Positions 1-11,912 are shown, counted from the stretch's first letter. The stretch is 64,000 nt of DNA from Narthecium ossifragum (GCA_963920575.1 OY986966.1:22019656-22083655); one strand, 5' to 3'. Notes: generated by a model from the letters alone, not told the origin. A program made the numbers and translations.

Positions 1-462
1 ATTTGAACACTAAGTACATAATAAATAAAACAAGAATAGCTCTTCAGATCTTCACAAAAGTCATGCCAAAACAATCCAAGTTGAATTCAACCTTTATACT
101 TAAAGCCAGCTCTACTATTTCAAGGTTGAATTCAACATTTTCTTCAATATTAGCCATTGCTGCAAGTATTTTGCCTTCTACAGAATCAAGCCTCTTCACA
201 ATTAAGCCCTCATTCGCCCATTTGAAAATTTCTTCATTAACTTAACAGAACCTGCATGTGCCAAGAGAGTGAATTAAGATGCATCACATTGGCAAACAAA
301 TTACGAATTCCTCTTTTCATATTTAGTTCATCAGCTCTGAATCACAAGTCATCTTAACCAAACAACAACTGCGAAATCACTGAACACCCCAGCGCCATAA
401 TCCAATCACCACCAATAAAACCACAACCACCAAATACCCATCCAAACAAAAAAAACACAGCC
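1..462. other. Left flank of the Tekay-like insertion; no gene recognised
   Basis: No gene is recognised here. Read on the minus strand away from the retrotransposon, the DNA starts GTATGGCTG next to the insertion and reaches a pyrimidine-rich tract ending in CATGCAG near 252-256, so it could be an intron of the interrupted locus described at 9655-9745. Below that lies a minus-strand open frame (about 44-234, stop at 44-46) whose translation I do not recognise; it does not resemble the next epimerase exon. Coding status is uncertain. Confidence 0.3.
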
Positions 463-757
463 ATACATGTGAGGACCCGTACCTCTAACCTGGTCCGACC
501 GAGTTAGGTCGAGGGTCTGGGTTTGTGGTTTGGCCCTGTTGGCCTTGGGATGCGATCGGTTGATCGTATCGCTGTTTTTGACCCCAGAGGCATTTTGGTA
601 AATATGCTCCCTGGTGGTCAGTTTCACACCCGCGTTGTACACATGGCCTTTGATTGATGTATGTGTTTGATTAGAACCTCTAGGGTGCGACCGATCGGAA
701 GATCGGAGCTCGATCGGGAGAGATCGAATCGGACGGCTGTGATGGATTCCAGCTTTC

Positions 758-765
758 TATTTAAA
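758..765 (+). promoter_or_regulatory. TATA-like box of the left LTR
   Basis: TATTTAAA is followed by a long CTTTCTCTTTCTC tract. The same arrangement is at 7338-7345 in the right LTR. About 290 bp from the LTR start is a plausible U3/R position. Confidence 0.5.
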
Positions 766-1287
766 CCCTTTCTCTTTCTCTTTCTCTCCTTCTTTTCTTC
801 TCCTGCGTTCTTTCTTCTCTCTCTCCTGTGGCCGGCTGTACTAGGGCATTCGGAGGCGTGGCTTCGAGGAGTGGATTCCGGCGATCGGAGTTGACGGATG
901 CGTGGATGAGCTGCCCTATATCTTCAAGTAGGTGTTTCTACCTCGATCTTTGGATCGGGTTCTCCTAGGATAGGTTTATTGTATTTTCGATGTAGGAGTA
1001 TTTATTAGAATGTTGTGAAGTTCTTTGTGCATGTGTTATAGATGCTTTGAAGTATTCCTACCTCGCGATTTCCATATTCTAACGGCTGGTTTTTCGTATT
1101 ATCGCCGTTTCGTCGGTTTTCGTCATTTTGACCTAGATAGGAGATTTATCCGTCAAAAATATGATTTCTTTGCACCGTTGGTTTCCCCATCATCTTTTAT
1201 GCATGCTTGCAAAGTTTCAATGTTTTCCAACTTGATTTGATCCGTGAAATCCAAGAAATTGGATTTCCGGCACTGTTCTGATGAACT

Positions 1288-1593
1288 GTGCCTAAGGCCC
1301 GACGGTCGATCGGTGGATCGACCGTCAGGCTATGTCGGGATTTTGGCCTCCCACGGTCGATGGGTCGATCGGCCGTGGGTCTTCTCTCTTTTCATCCCGC
1401 CTCACGGTTGACCGTCGGATCGACCGTCGCATCGTCCGTGAGGCTCTGTCTCGTTTTGGGCTCTCCACGGTCGATGGGCGGATCGACCGTCGCCATTTGG
1501 TTTTCCTGGTTTTGGCCTCACGGTCGATCGGTGGATCGACCGTGACATCGTCCGTGGCCTCACGGTCGATCGGAGGATCGACCGTGACATCGT
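1288..1593. repeat. Palindromic CGGTCGATC/GATCGACCG repeat cluster (left LTR)
   Basis: About five or six units of the form CGGTCGATCGG(T/A)GGATCGACCG, each able to form a short hairpin, are separated by 20-60 bp of unrelated sequence. The right LTR carries the same cluster plus one extra unit (about 7882-8242). The copies differ by unit gain or loss, as in slippage or unequal exchange. Confidence 0.85.
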
Positions 1594-3006
1594 CCGTGGG
1601 CCCTTGAATATGGTTTTCTGGCTTTTCTTGGACGGTTTTGATAGGTGATTAGTATCTAAACATGTGTGGGAAGCACGTATATGGATTTGATGAGGTTTTC
1701 AAAGGATTCCTATCGAGTTTGAGGATCGAATCGAGTATCTTCCTTTTTGACAAATCTATGGCTTCGTTTGCATTTAATACTTGGTCGTTTGTAGTTAAAT
1801 GCTTATTTGTTTGCTTAACCATTAGCTAGCTATGAGTGCTAGCTAATGAGGAAATGTGGAACCTTAGCCTCTTGCAGGCGACTGCCGAGGGCTACTGTAT
1901 AAATGTGGCCAGTTATCTGCGGGGTAACTGTGGAACCTTAGTCTGTCAGGTGCAAGAGTGCACTGAAGACTATTGTATATCTGTGTTGAATGCTTTGCTC
2001 AGATGTTTGTTGGTTAGCATAGATATTCTATATTTGAGGCCTTTGCTATGCTTATCCTTCGGCTAGCTGTAAGCTATGCCTAGCCCTGTATGATTAGTGA
2101 CATCTTGTTGCATGCTTATATCTTGTTATCTGTGCCTGAGCATTGCATCCATCTTGATTGCGTTAGAGGCATTGGAGGTTAGGCGGGCGATGGTTTGGGT
2201 CGCCGATCCGAGGCTCTCGGGTAGCTCGGATCTAGCCTTAGGACCGTGGCTGGGTAGTCAGGATTAGGGTGTGATTGTATAATCAGAATCTCATGTTATT
2301 GAGGATGCACGCTAGTTGACTCTGATTAGTGTTTGAGGTTTAGAGGTCGTGTTAGTCTCCCAAGGCCAAGTGCTAAGGATGGTTGCCGGTGCCCCTGACA
2401 TGGTCCCCAGGCAGTGGCTTCCTGCTGGGTAAGGGTGATCCTACTGGTTCTGGTTCTCTGTTTCCTCCCAACGTTTTTGGAGAATGTGTCCCAGCGTGGT
2501 CGGTTGAGAAGAGTAGGAGCCTTGGGGTAGTCGGCAGGGGTTGTGGAACCCCCTGGCATTCCTTAGACTTGTGCGGGGAGACAACACTGTTGTTGTTTTC
2601 CTCCCTTCAGTGTGCCGTAGAGTAGAACCCTACTGAGCTTATCGCTCACTCCTACCCGGGCTGCGTTTGCAGGTGCAGGCGCCAGTTCTTCTTCAGTAGA
2701 GCAGGCGGATCGGCTTTGGCGGCGCGAGTACATCCAGAGGCGCTTGAGGTTGCTGGAGGATTGATCAGTTGTACACTTGATGGATTTTTGTAAATCATGT
2801 ATCATTTGAGGACATTGGAAGATTTGTATCATTGTTGATTAGTACAACTGATATTATGTAATTTGAATCTCTGTTTGCCTCTAGATTGTAAATTGTTTAA
2901 GTTTTTCTATAATTCCGCTTTGTATTGCGTCACTTAAAGATGAATAGTGTAGTTTTCCCCTCACGCCTCGGCCCGGATGGGTTTTCTGGGTCGGGGTGTG
3001 ACAACT

Positions 3007-3018
3007 TGGTATCAGAGC
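3007..3018 (+). other. Primer binding site, initiator-Met tRNA type
   Basis: TGGTATCAGAGC lies 3 bp after the left LTR. It matches the complement of the 3' end of plant initiator methionine tRNA, the usual primer of Tekay/Del and many other plant LTR elements. Confidence 0.88.
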
Positions 3019-6000
3019 AGGCTGTAGGTCCCAGGGATAGGATTAGGCTTGCGGTCAAGGTTTGAGTGTGGAATGGGATAGTTCTAGGTCTAGAATATCC
3101 TTGCATGTCTGTTTGCAATTTTGTGTGACATGCTTATCTTCTGTTTGTTGTTGTGTTTTGCTGTTTCCCGGTTGCGTCATGATGTCTCAGGGGGAGATGT
3201 GCATGCGCACCGGTGTCGTCCGTTCCCTCGCCTGACAGCGTCTTCCCCCGTGCTGGAGACGAGCGAGTAGGGATTGGACTTGTGTCGTCTTTGTACTTTC
3301 GAAATCTCGAGAGGTGAACCTGCTAGGGTTCAGAGACGGTGTTGGAGATCCTTCGACAGTAGAGGACTGATTGAAGGAGGTGACCCGGATCCCGGATGTT
3401 TTGGACATCCTGGAGTATCGGTTGCTTTGGAAGCTGTTGTTTTCTTGCCTTCCCAGGAAGCGATTCGTAGTGGCGCTTGTCGGGGCCACTAGGGACACTG
3501 TTGGTTGTGTGTTGAGAACAGTTCGCGTACTGTTCTCTGGCATCTACCCTTGGAGGGTGGTGCAGTTGGGAGTACCCTCCTCTGGTTCGGGGTACTCGCA
3601 CCACGTGGCGACACGTGGGTTGGCTGGTTCATCTGGCTCGGTGTGCTAGGGCGACAGCAGGGTGCACCCTGGACTGTGCGCTAGCTACTGAGACAGGTGA
3701 CTTGAGGGTTGACAACGGGCAGTTGGCCGGTGGTCGTGGTGAGTTTCGGGGTTGTCGTTCCTACTTCTGAGGAACGGCAGGGTAGCCGTTGGCAGAGGCA
3801 GAGGTTTCAACATCAGCGACAACCGTGGCAGCAGCAGCGTCGTGCCGGTCCTTTGAGAAGTAGCCTGGGCCGCCATTCTGAGAGGTGTTCCACCGGGTGC
3901 TCGAGTGCTAGCCGTTGTGGGTCTTTCCGCCGACGGTGCTGGTTGCGAGGGACGCTGGGTGTTTACCGCAGAGCAGTCGGGCGTGACACACGGCATGGGC
4001 CAGAGCGGTGGACTAGTGCCTCAGTTGGGGCAGGTACCTGGGGCAGACACAGGAGTTGGTAGCTTCTGCAGCAGCCAGTTTCAGAGCCGCCAGCTTCGAC
4101 TTTCAGCTTTCAGCTTTCAGCCTTCAGCTTTCGGAGCTTCTCGCAGCTTGCGTTTTCCTTTGTGGCTCTGGGGTTTTCACCCTTGTGACTTGTTCCTGTG
4201 TAGCCGTGCCGGCTTGGGACTGGAGTCGGGTGTGGCTTTGAGAGTAGCCACCGTTTGGGACAAGAGCTTGGGTTGGTTGCTCTTGTCGGGGCGTTTTCTA
4301 GAGGTTGGAGACCTCTAGGTGTCCGTCGCCCACGTGTGGTACACGTTGGGATCCGACGGCTTCCTCGGTTGCGTCGGTTGGTTACACACCGGGTTGTGCT
4401 CCTTTGGCCGTGGGAAGGTGTCGTAGGTACACCTGACGGCGTTGTTTCGCTCTCGTTGAAGATCGCGGTTCGGCGATCCTTCTGCTTGTCGAGAGCTGGG
4501 GTTTGTTCACCGGCTTGTGGTGAACTTCCTCCCCGTTGTTTTCGAGGGTGCTCTGGAGAGCAGCTTCCCCTCGTTTGTTGTTGTTGTTTGTGCAGCTGTC
4601 CCTTATGAAGAGCTTTCTGTATTATCGCCTTCGCGGGACACCGAGTTCGAGGTTGAGGTTCCTTTGGGCAGTCTTGAGCGTTGCGAGATCGCACGTGGAT
4701 GCTAGCAGTGTTTGGAGAGTCGAGGACTCAGTCGGCCGAGTCAATAGCTCGAGACTTCGTTCGCCCAGGTGTGTTGCCTCAGAGGGTGTTCCGGTTCTCA
4801 TTGTGGATTGGTTCCCCCATAGATGCATGGGCGTCAGGAAGCTGGGCAGTGTTGCTGCACAGAGTATGCGCCCGCTGCAGTGTAATGATGATGGATTAAC
4901 AGTTGAGAGACTTGTCAACTCCTTCAGAGTTTGACTTTCGCATCTACTACACCAGCTGAGTATTCGGGGTTGCGACATCCCGGAGACAGCCTTTCGTACG
5001 AGGTACGGGCTGTACGAGTTCACAGTGATGCCGTTTGGTCTGACGAACGCACCAGCAACCTTCACAGATGTGATGTGGAGGATCTTCAGGCCGTATCCTG
5101 ATCAGTTGCAGTGGCGTCGTCGACAGCATCATATCTACTGCCGTGTTGAGGTGGAGCACGAGCGATGTTTGACGTTTGCATCGCAGCTGCCGAGGGTGTA
5201 TCGGCGTTATTTGGCTCCCAGCTCGAGGTGTTGGCCTTCAGAGGTAGGTTTCGACCGACAGGCAGTCTCAGCAGCAGGCAGATCGATTGATTCAGCTGGG
5301 CTTGACACAGATGTGCGACGGCAGAGGTCGAAGACGGTATTCGAGATTCAGTAGGAGCATCTCCAAGACCGCGGGACCGTTGACCAGAGTGGCCAGTAGA
5401 CCGGAGCTTTTGCCTTAAAGCACTGCGTCAGTGCCTTTAAGGGTAATAGCCCCCAGCAGTTGTTAGAGAGACTAGAGCAGACTTGGTGGATTTGTCAGCT
5501 CATCAGGAGACAGGCAGTCAGTTGGATCAGGTTTCGAGGATCAGATTCCAGATGACTTTCCCTTTGGTGGTTGCGGCATCCCAGCTCTCCCAGCCAGAGT
5601 GATATAGACCCAGAGTAGATATCCGGAGCTCGTGGAGATCCATGTTGCGGTTGGTACCAAACATGTGACTGAGAGCTGGACATCGTCAGCAGATCGCAGG
5701 TTGTGCTTCGTTAGCAGTGTTGCAGATCCGGCAGATCTATTGCAACCTCCCTTACTTTGTCAGAGTGGGAGCGGAAGCACACCATGGCGGACGTCATCAC
5801 CAGATTGCAGGAGGCAGCCGAGGGGAGCCTCCTCCCTTGCTGGAGTTTGCCGAGTCCAGCAGTCATCATTTCAGACGGATGTAGTGCCATTCGAGATGTA
5901 GTACGGCAGTTCGTGCCGATCATCCGATTGCTCAACCGAGGCTGTTGAGGCATCATCCACCATCCCAGACGTCGTCAGACAGTCCTCAGGGAGATTAGCG

Positions 6001-7040
6001 TAGAGCAGACGAGAGAGCTATTCAGATCAGAGGCAATGATCTGTGGAGTTCTAGTTCCTGGCAGAGTGTTCCCGAAGGTTCCTTCGTGTAGAGGACCAGT
6101 CAGAGTTGGCAGAGAGCAGAGACCAGATGAGGTGGAGGCCGAGGCAGCCCTACTCCGAGAGTCTGCACCAGAACCATGACGGCGTAGAGCGACGATGACA
6201 TCGAGCCTGTAGAGATTCCTGACGGCTTTGGCAGACAGTTGATTGTACCCCAGTGGTGGAGTAGCAGATCCAGAGTTGCACGAGGACATCCTATGTGAGG
6301 TTCACCCCTCTCCTGTTGCTGTTCATTCAGGAGGCATGGAGGTATATCGTGGATTTCGTCATCAGTTTGGTTGGCATCAGATGCAGAGGTCAGGTCAGCT
6401 TGTACCATATGTGGTGCGTGTGTGTGCCACATAGCAGTCCACATGTCAGAGAGGACCATTCAAATCCATGGTGACGTGCTTAGGGCACGTATTGTTGATG
6501 CAGATGACAGACGGCAAGAGCACACCCTCATGGCGGAGTTTGCCTACTTCAGCAGTTGACGGCTCAGCACCAGCATTGTGCCTTGAGAGGTCAGTGCAGA
6601 TCAGGTCAAAGGTGACAACCGTTAGAGTTCGCAGTTGGCGACAGAGGGTTTGCTTGCAGATCAGCTTTAGTTACGCAACCGTCAGTTGCGTGTCCTTCCG
6701 CCACATGTTCGGTGTTGAGGAAGTACAGTCAGTATCCATCCCACATGATCAGACACGACGACATCATAGTCGAGGAGGACGTCGCCTACATAGAGCAGCT
6801 AGTGCAGATTGTGGGCAGACGAGAGCAGATGCTGAGATGCAGATCGATACTGCTAGTGATGATCAGGTAGAGGCATGGTGGTGCAGAGGGCTTGTCGTGT
6901 GACCGAGGGGATTGCAAGTGCCAGTGGTTTCCCCGATTGTTCGGCCAGCAGGTAGTTTCCTTTGTGTGGGCGTTCGTGCCACTAGGCCTAGTTGGTTCTT
7001 CTTTTCTGGCCCTACCCTTGAATTTCGGGACGAAATTTCT
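3019..7040 (+). pseudogene. Gag-pol remnant of the Tekay-like element
   Basis: Only patches are readable, in shifting plus-strand frames. About 4514-4665 gives VVNFLPVVFEG and, further on, DTEFEVEVPLG, which match the protease-RT linker of chromoviruses. About 4956-5112 gives the RT palm patch with [12 protein letters not shown] and RPYPDQ, but the YxDD region that should follow is scrambled. About 6444-6560 gives SERTIQ and MAEFAY from the integrase core. About 6768-6860 gives EEDVAYIEQLVQI, matching the integrase C-terminal region. No gag zinc knuckle or complete catalytic triad is visible. The order fits a normal pol, so the loss came from deletions and frameshifts. Confidence 0.8.
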
Positions 7041-7055
7041 TTAAGGGTAATAGGT

Positions 7056-9649
7056 TGTGAGGACCCGTACCTCCAACCTGGTCCGACCGCGTTAGGTCGA
7101 GGGTCTGGGTTTGTGGTTTGGCCCGGTTGGCCTTGGGATGCGATCGGTTCGCTGTTTTTGACCCCAGTGGCATTTTGGTAAATATGGTCCCTGGTGGTCA
7201 GTTTCACACCCGCGTTGCACACATGGCCTTTGATTGATGTATGTGTTTGATTAGAACCTCTAGGGTGCGTCCGATCGGAAGATCGGAGCTCGATCGGGAG
7301 AGATCGAATCGGACGGCTGTGATGGATTCCAGCTTTCTATTTAAACCCTTTCTCTTTCTCTTTCTCTCCTTCTTTTCTTCTCCTGCGTTCTTTCTTCTCT
7401 CTCTCCTGCGGCCGGCTGTGCTAGGGCATTCGGAGGCGTGGCTTCGAGGAGCGGATTCCGGCGATCGGAGTTGACGGATGCGTGGAGGAGCTGCCCTATA
7501 TCTTCAAGTAGGTGTTTCTACCTCGATCTTTGGATCGGGTTCTCCTAGGATAGGTTTATTGTATTTTCGCTGTAGGAGTACTTATTAGAATGCTGTGTAG
7601 TTCTTTGTGCATGTGTTATAGATGCTTTGAAGTATTCCTAACTCGCGATTTCCGTATTCTAACGGCTGGTTTTCCGTATTATCGCCGTTTCGTCGGTTTT
7701 CGCCATTTTGACCTAGATAGGAGATTTATCCGTCAAAAATATGATTTCTTTGCACCGTTGGTTTCCCCATCATCTTTTATGCATGCTTGCAAAGTTTCAA
7801 TGTTTTCCAACTTGATTTGATCCGTGAAATCCAAGAAATTGGATTTCCGGCACTGTTCTGATGAACTGTGCGCCTAAGGCCCGACGGTCGATCGGTGGAT
7901 CGACCGTCAAGTGTTGATTCGCATTTTCTGGGCCTGACGGTCGACCGTCGGATCGACCGTCGCATCGACCGTCAGGCTATGTCGGGATTTTGGCCTCCCA
8001 CGGTCGATGGGTCAATCGGCCGTGGGTCTTCTCTCTTTTCATCCCGCCTCACGGTTGACCGTCGGATCGACCGTCGCATCGTCCGTGAGGCTCTGTCTCG
8101 TTTTGGGCTCTCCACGGTCGATGGGCGGATCGACCGTCGCCATGTGGTTTTCCTGGTTTTGGCCTCACGGTCGATCGGTGGATCGACCGTGACATCGTCC
8201 GTGGCCTCACGGTCGATCGGAGGATCGACCGTGACATCGTCCGTGGGCCCTTGAATATGGTTTTCTGGCTTTTCTTGGACGGTTTTGATAGGTGATTAGT
8301 ATCTAAACATGTTGGGAAGCACGTATATGGATTTGATGAGGTTTTCAAAGGATTCCTATCGAGTTTGAGGATCGAATCGAGTATCTTCCTTTTTGACAAA
8401 TCTATGGCTTCGTTTGCATTTAATACTTGGTCGTTTGTAGTTAAATGCTTATTTGTTTGCTTAACCATTAGCTAGCTATGAGTGCTAGCTAATGAGGAAA
8501 TGTGGAACCTTAGCCTCTTGCCGGCGACTGCCGAGGGCTACTGTATAAATGTGGCCAGTTATCTGCGGGGTAACTGTGGAACCTTAGTCTGTCAGGTGCA
8601 AGAGTGCACTGAAGACTATTGTATATCTGTGTTGAATGCTTTGCTCAGATGTTTGTTGGTTAGCATAGATATTCTATATTTGAGGCCTTTGCTATGCTTA
8701 TCCTTCGGCTAGCTGTAAGCTATGCCTAGCCCTGTATGATTAGTGACATCTTGTTGCATGCTTATATCTTGTTATCTGTGCCTGAGCATTGCATCCATCT
8801 TGATTGCGTTAGAGGCATTGGAGGTTAGGCGGGCGATGGTTTGGGTCGCCGATCCGAGGCTCTCGGGTAGCTCGGATCTAGCCTTAGGACCGTGGCTGGG
8901 TAGTCAGGATTAGGGTGTGATTGTATAATCAGAATCTCATGTTATTGAGGATGCACGCTAGTTGACTCTGATTAGTGTTTGAGGTTTAGAGGTCGTGTTA
9001 GTCTCCCAAGGCCAAGTGCTAAGGATGGTTGCCGGTGCCCCTGACATGGTCCCCAGACAGTGGCTTCCTGCTGGGTAAGGGTGATCCTACTGGTTCTGGT
9101 TCTCTGTTTCCTCCCAACGTGTTTGGAGAATGTGTCCCAGCGTGGTCGGTTGAGAAGAGTAGGAGCCTTGGGGTAGTCGGCAGGGGTTGTGGAACCCCCT
9201 GGCATTCCTTAGACTTGTGCGGGGAGACAACACTGTTGTTGTTTTCCTCCCTTCAGTGTGCCGTAGAGTAGAACCCTACTGAGCTTATCGCTCACTCCTA
9301 CCCGGGCTGCGTTTGCAGGTGCAGGCGCCAGTTCTTCTTCAGTAGAGCAGGCGGATCGGCTTTGGCGGCGCGAGTACATCCAGAGGCGCTTGAGGTTGCT
9401 GGAGGATTGATCAGTTGTACACTTGATGGATTTTTGTAAATCATGTATCATTTGAGGACATTGGAAGATTTGTATCATTGTTGATTAGTACAACTGATAT
9501 TATGTAATTTGAATCTCTGTTTGCCTCTAGATTGTAAATTGTTTAAGTTTTTCTATAATTCCGCTTTGTATCGCGTCACTTAAAGATGAATAGTGTAGTT
9601 TTCCCCTCACGCCTCGGCCCAGATGGGTTTTCTGGGTCGGGGTGTGACA
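7056..9649 (+). repeat. Right LTR of the Tekay-like element
   Basis: The 2594-bp LTR is nearly identical to 468-3003. TATTTAAA is at 7338-7345 and the palindrome cluster at about 7882-8242, with one more unit than the left copy. It ends TGTGACA directly before the second ATACA duplication. Confidence 0.93.
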
Positions 9650-9654
9650 ATACA

Positions 9655-9745
9655 TGCTCCCCAAGCTTGGCGAAGTTGGCAGACAGAATAGAAGATGAAA
9701 CAATCAAATTGCTCTTCGAGAACTTATCCACGTGTGCTGATGCCT
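9655..9745 (-). pseudogene. Exon fragment of plastid ribulose-phosphate 3-epimerase
   Basis: The minus strand from about 9745 to 9655 encodes [12 protein letters not shown], then [13 protein letters not shown]. This matches the junction of transit peptide and mature N-terminus of plant chloroplast ribulose-phosphate 3-epimerase (Calvin cycle; ribulose-5-P/xylulose-5-P interconversion), including the conserved [12 protein letters not shown] start of the TIM barrel. The exon runs into the Tekay-like insertion at its last codon, and GTATGG follows on the far side. Upstream the frame continues without a stop into Pro/Arg-rich, GC-rich DNA, so the transit peptide cannot be delimited. No other epimerase exon is visible in the window. 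It may be a dead copy or a captured exon. Confidence 0.6.
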
Positions 9746-9759
9746 TCACTGGGTGTGGG

Positions 9760-10328
9760 TGGCCAAGCGGCCGGCGCCGGCAGGTGGGGATGTGTGGGCA
9801 GGGAAGAGACCGGGGGCGGCTCGGTGGGAGACAGTGTGGGTGCGGAGGTCGGGGGCGAGCTCACCGGTACGGGCGTTGGTGGCGCGGTGGCCGACGCCTT
9901 GGCCGGTTGCACCGCCGAGGGGGCCTTAACCGGGGCGGGAACGGCGGACGCGCGAGGGGTGGATGCGGGGGCAGTGGAAGGAGGTGAGCTGGCCATGGCA
10001 TGTGGTGTGGAGGAGATCGCACGAGAGGGGGGTGGGGGGGATGAAGCTGGGAGTGGCGAGGTGGCGTGGGTGGAAGAGGGGGGGGGGGGGGGGGAGGCCA
10101 CGGGTGCTTGGGTGGTGGAGGATCGGCGCGGACTCCCACCAACCGTTTCATTTGACCTCTCTCCGGCGGCGAGAGGGGAGAGAGGGGAGGAGATCAACGG
10201 GGGGGGGGGGGGGGGTTGGGATGGTTGCTTGGCCTTGGCAAGCTTGGTCAGCCAGATCATGGACATCCTAGTATAGAAGTAGGTGGCACCCCCGTTGACC
10301 ACCACCAATCACTATTTGTCACTCTTTC
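9760..10328. repeat. GC-rich low-complexity tract with two 17-G runs
   Basis: The stretch is strongly G-rich on the plus strand and would code for Pro/Ser/Ala-rich peptides on the minus strand. Uninterrupted G17 runs lie at 10078-10094 and 10199-10215. The long minus-strand frame here looks like composition bias rather than a known protein, though an extended transit peptide of the adjoining epimerase fragment cannot be excluded. Confidence 0.6.
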
Positions 10329-10343
10329 ATGACCATCCGGTAA

Positions 10344-11912
10344 TAATTCTAAAGAAGTTTGAGTTGCTGGCCAGACAGTTTTTTTGGAATGGCAAGCGTG
10401 GATGCCTCTCAGTTGTGGCTTGGGAGAAGGTATGTAAGCATAAATCACAAGGGGGGCTGGGTTTGAGGGATTTGTGTAGATGGCAAAGAGCACTCCGGAT
10501 GGCTAGGGCTGCAAGACTCCTCCAGCCTACAGACTCCCTCTGGACTAAGGTGGTCAAGGCCAAGTACAGATTTGAAGATATCCTACCACCGATGAAAGCA
10601 CCTGCTGATGCGTCAATGATATGGCGTTCCATCTGTGCTGCTGGGAGGTTGTTGAGACAAGGACTTCGATGGCCAGTGTCTAGGAAATGTGAAGCGGATG
10701 TTTTCGACGACTGGTGGATCCTAGATGCGCCACTCCAGAACTCAACGTACATGTTTGAAGTCGGCTGCTCTATGGAGGTGAGTACTCTAATTAATGAGGA
10801 GGGTCAGTGGTGCATGTAACTTCTCTCCTCATTCCTGCACCCTGACTTAGTTGAGCATGTCTTGTCTGTCCCCATTTTACCTGGTGATATTTGTGAACCT
10901 CCTCGTTGGGCATGGGCGCGTAATGGAGTTATATCCTCTAGCTCATGTTATCGTTTCCTTGAAAGTTTGGAAAGCCAGACAGTTGGGACTAGTGTGAATT
11001 GGTGGTGCCTTTGGAAAGTGCCCACAGGTCCAAGGGCAAAGCATTTCCTATGGCGACTTGCCCATGGGAAGGTGCCAACAAAAGGGGCGCTGTGGTCTTT
11101 GGGGATAGTTAATGATAAGGATTGTCTGCTGTGGGGAACAGAGGAGGAGTCAGTTGATCATATTTTGTTTAATTGTGATTTTGCGAGGTCAGTTTGGCAG
11201 TTGCTTTCTTTTCATTTTCCACTCCATCTGTCTCCGACTGATCTCACTTCGTGTTTGAAAGATCTGAGAAAGATGCAAATACCCATTTCATGAAGTGCCT
11301 CGTTGCTAATGCCTTGTGGTTACTGTGGAAAAATAGATGTCAAAGGCAGTTTGCTGATGGGGGCTGTGACGCTGGGAGCTTGGTACACTCAATTAGATGG
11401 CAAACAAGGGAGTTTCTGCTGCTCAATCCAAGGCTTGTTCCTGCAAGAAGGATAGGTTGGGATGGCGTGCGAATTCAGACTGATGCCTCTGTGGTTGATA
11501 CAGGGGTTGGCTTTGGGGTTGTGTGCTGAGATGGAAGCGACAATAGTAGATGGGAATCCATGACTACTGGCATTGCCTCTTTGGTTGTATATGCAAAGCT
11601 CCAGGCAATCTTGTTTGGATTAAGGGAAGCACGGCAAGAAGATGAGACAAGCATACTTGTGGAATGTGACTCTAAACAGGCAGTAGATATGGTTCTTGGA
11701 CATCTTCCTCTGTTTGTGGAATGCACACAAACAGTTCTTGAGATTTGGTGGGAGATTAGCAAATTTCATGGATTTTCTATTATTCACATTCCGCATGAGT
11801 TTAATGTAAGGGCAGATGAGATTGCTCGATCTGCCCGTGATATGATTCCCCTGGCGAGATGAGAACAACTTAATGTCTAAGTTGTAGCTTCGACTTATCT
11901 ATTCAAAAAAAA
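10344..11912 (+). mobile_element. 5'-truncated LINE (plant L1-type), with target duplication
   Basis: The insert is flanked by the 15-bp duplication ATGACCATCCGGTAA (10329-10343 and 11913-11927) and ends in a short A tract (11905-11912). Only the 3' part of ORF2 is present, as is typical when target-primed reverse transcription stops early. It lies between the epimerase fragment and the promoter of the malectin/LRR gene. Confidence 0.92.
10355..11862 (+). pseudogene. LINE ORF2 C-terminal part: zf-RVT and RNase H
   Basis: The translation starts in the post-RT region (FFWNGKRGC, then GGLGLRDL and WWILDAP). It continues through the zinc-binding zf-RVT domain (CLWKVPTGPRAKHFLWRLAH, then VDHILFNCDFARSVW) and ends in an RNase H domain (IQTDAS at about 11474, then VECDSKQAVDMVLG and FNVRADEIAR). 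Breaks are a TAA at 10817-10819, a frameshift near 11270-11290 and a TGA near 11527 where related proteins have Arg (CGA to TGA). The catalytic acidic residues of RNase H look retained, but the RT domain is missing. Confidence 0.85.

Larger units (their letters stand above)
468..3003 (+). repeat. Left LTR of the Tekay-like element
   Basis: The 2536-bp LTR starts TGTGAGG and ends TGTGACA. A TATA-like TATTTAAA is at 758-765, followed by a CT-rich tract as in a plant core promoter. A cluster of GATC-rich palindromes is at about 1288-1593. Against the right LTR it lacks one palindrome unit of about 60 bp (present at 7906-7966), and it has about 15 bp near 560 that the right LTR lacks. Confidence 0.93.
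468..9649 (+). mobile_element. Ty3/gypsy LTR retrotransposon, Tekay/Del-like chromovirus, defective
   Basis: Two long direct repeats (468-3003 and 7056-9649) start TGTGAGGACC and end GGGTGTGACA. They enclose a 4.05-kb interior and are flanked by the exact 5-bp duplication ATACA (463-467 and 9650-9654). A tRNA-iMet-type primer site follows the left LTR, and the interior ends with the chromovirus-typical GGACGAAATTTCTTTAAG near 7029-7046. Pol remnants lie in the order PR-RT, RT, IN. Autonomous members usually have interiors of 6 kb or more, so this copy is deleted as well as frameshifted. By eye the LTRs differ at about 1% of sites plus two small indels, so the insertion is young although its coding part is dead. 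Confidence 0.93.

Noticed and set aside
1288..1593. CRISPR-like look of evenly recurring palindromes separated by unique sequence
   Set aside because: They lie in an LTR and are duplicated in the other LTR. Spacing is uneven, no cas gene is present and the DNA is plant nuclear.
9724..10308. 194-codon minus-strand Pro-rich frame as a gene
   Set aside because: It depends on C-rich low complexity and ends out of frame with the recognisable epimerase exon. No domain is visible.
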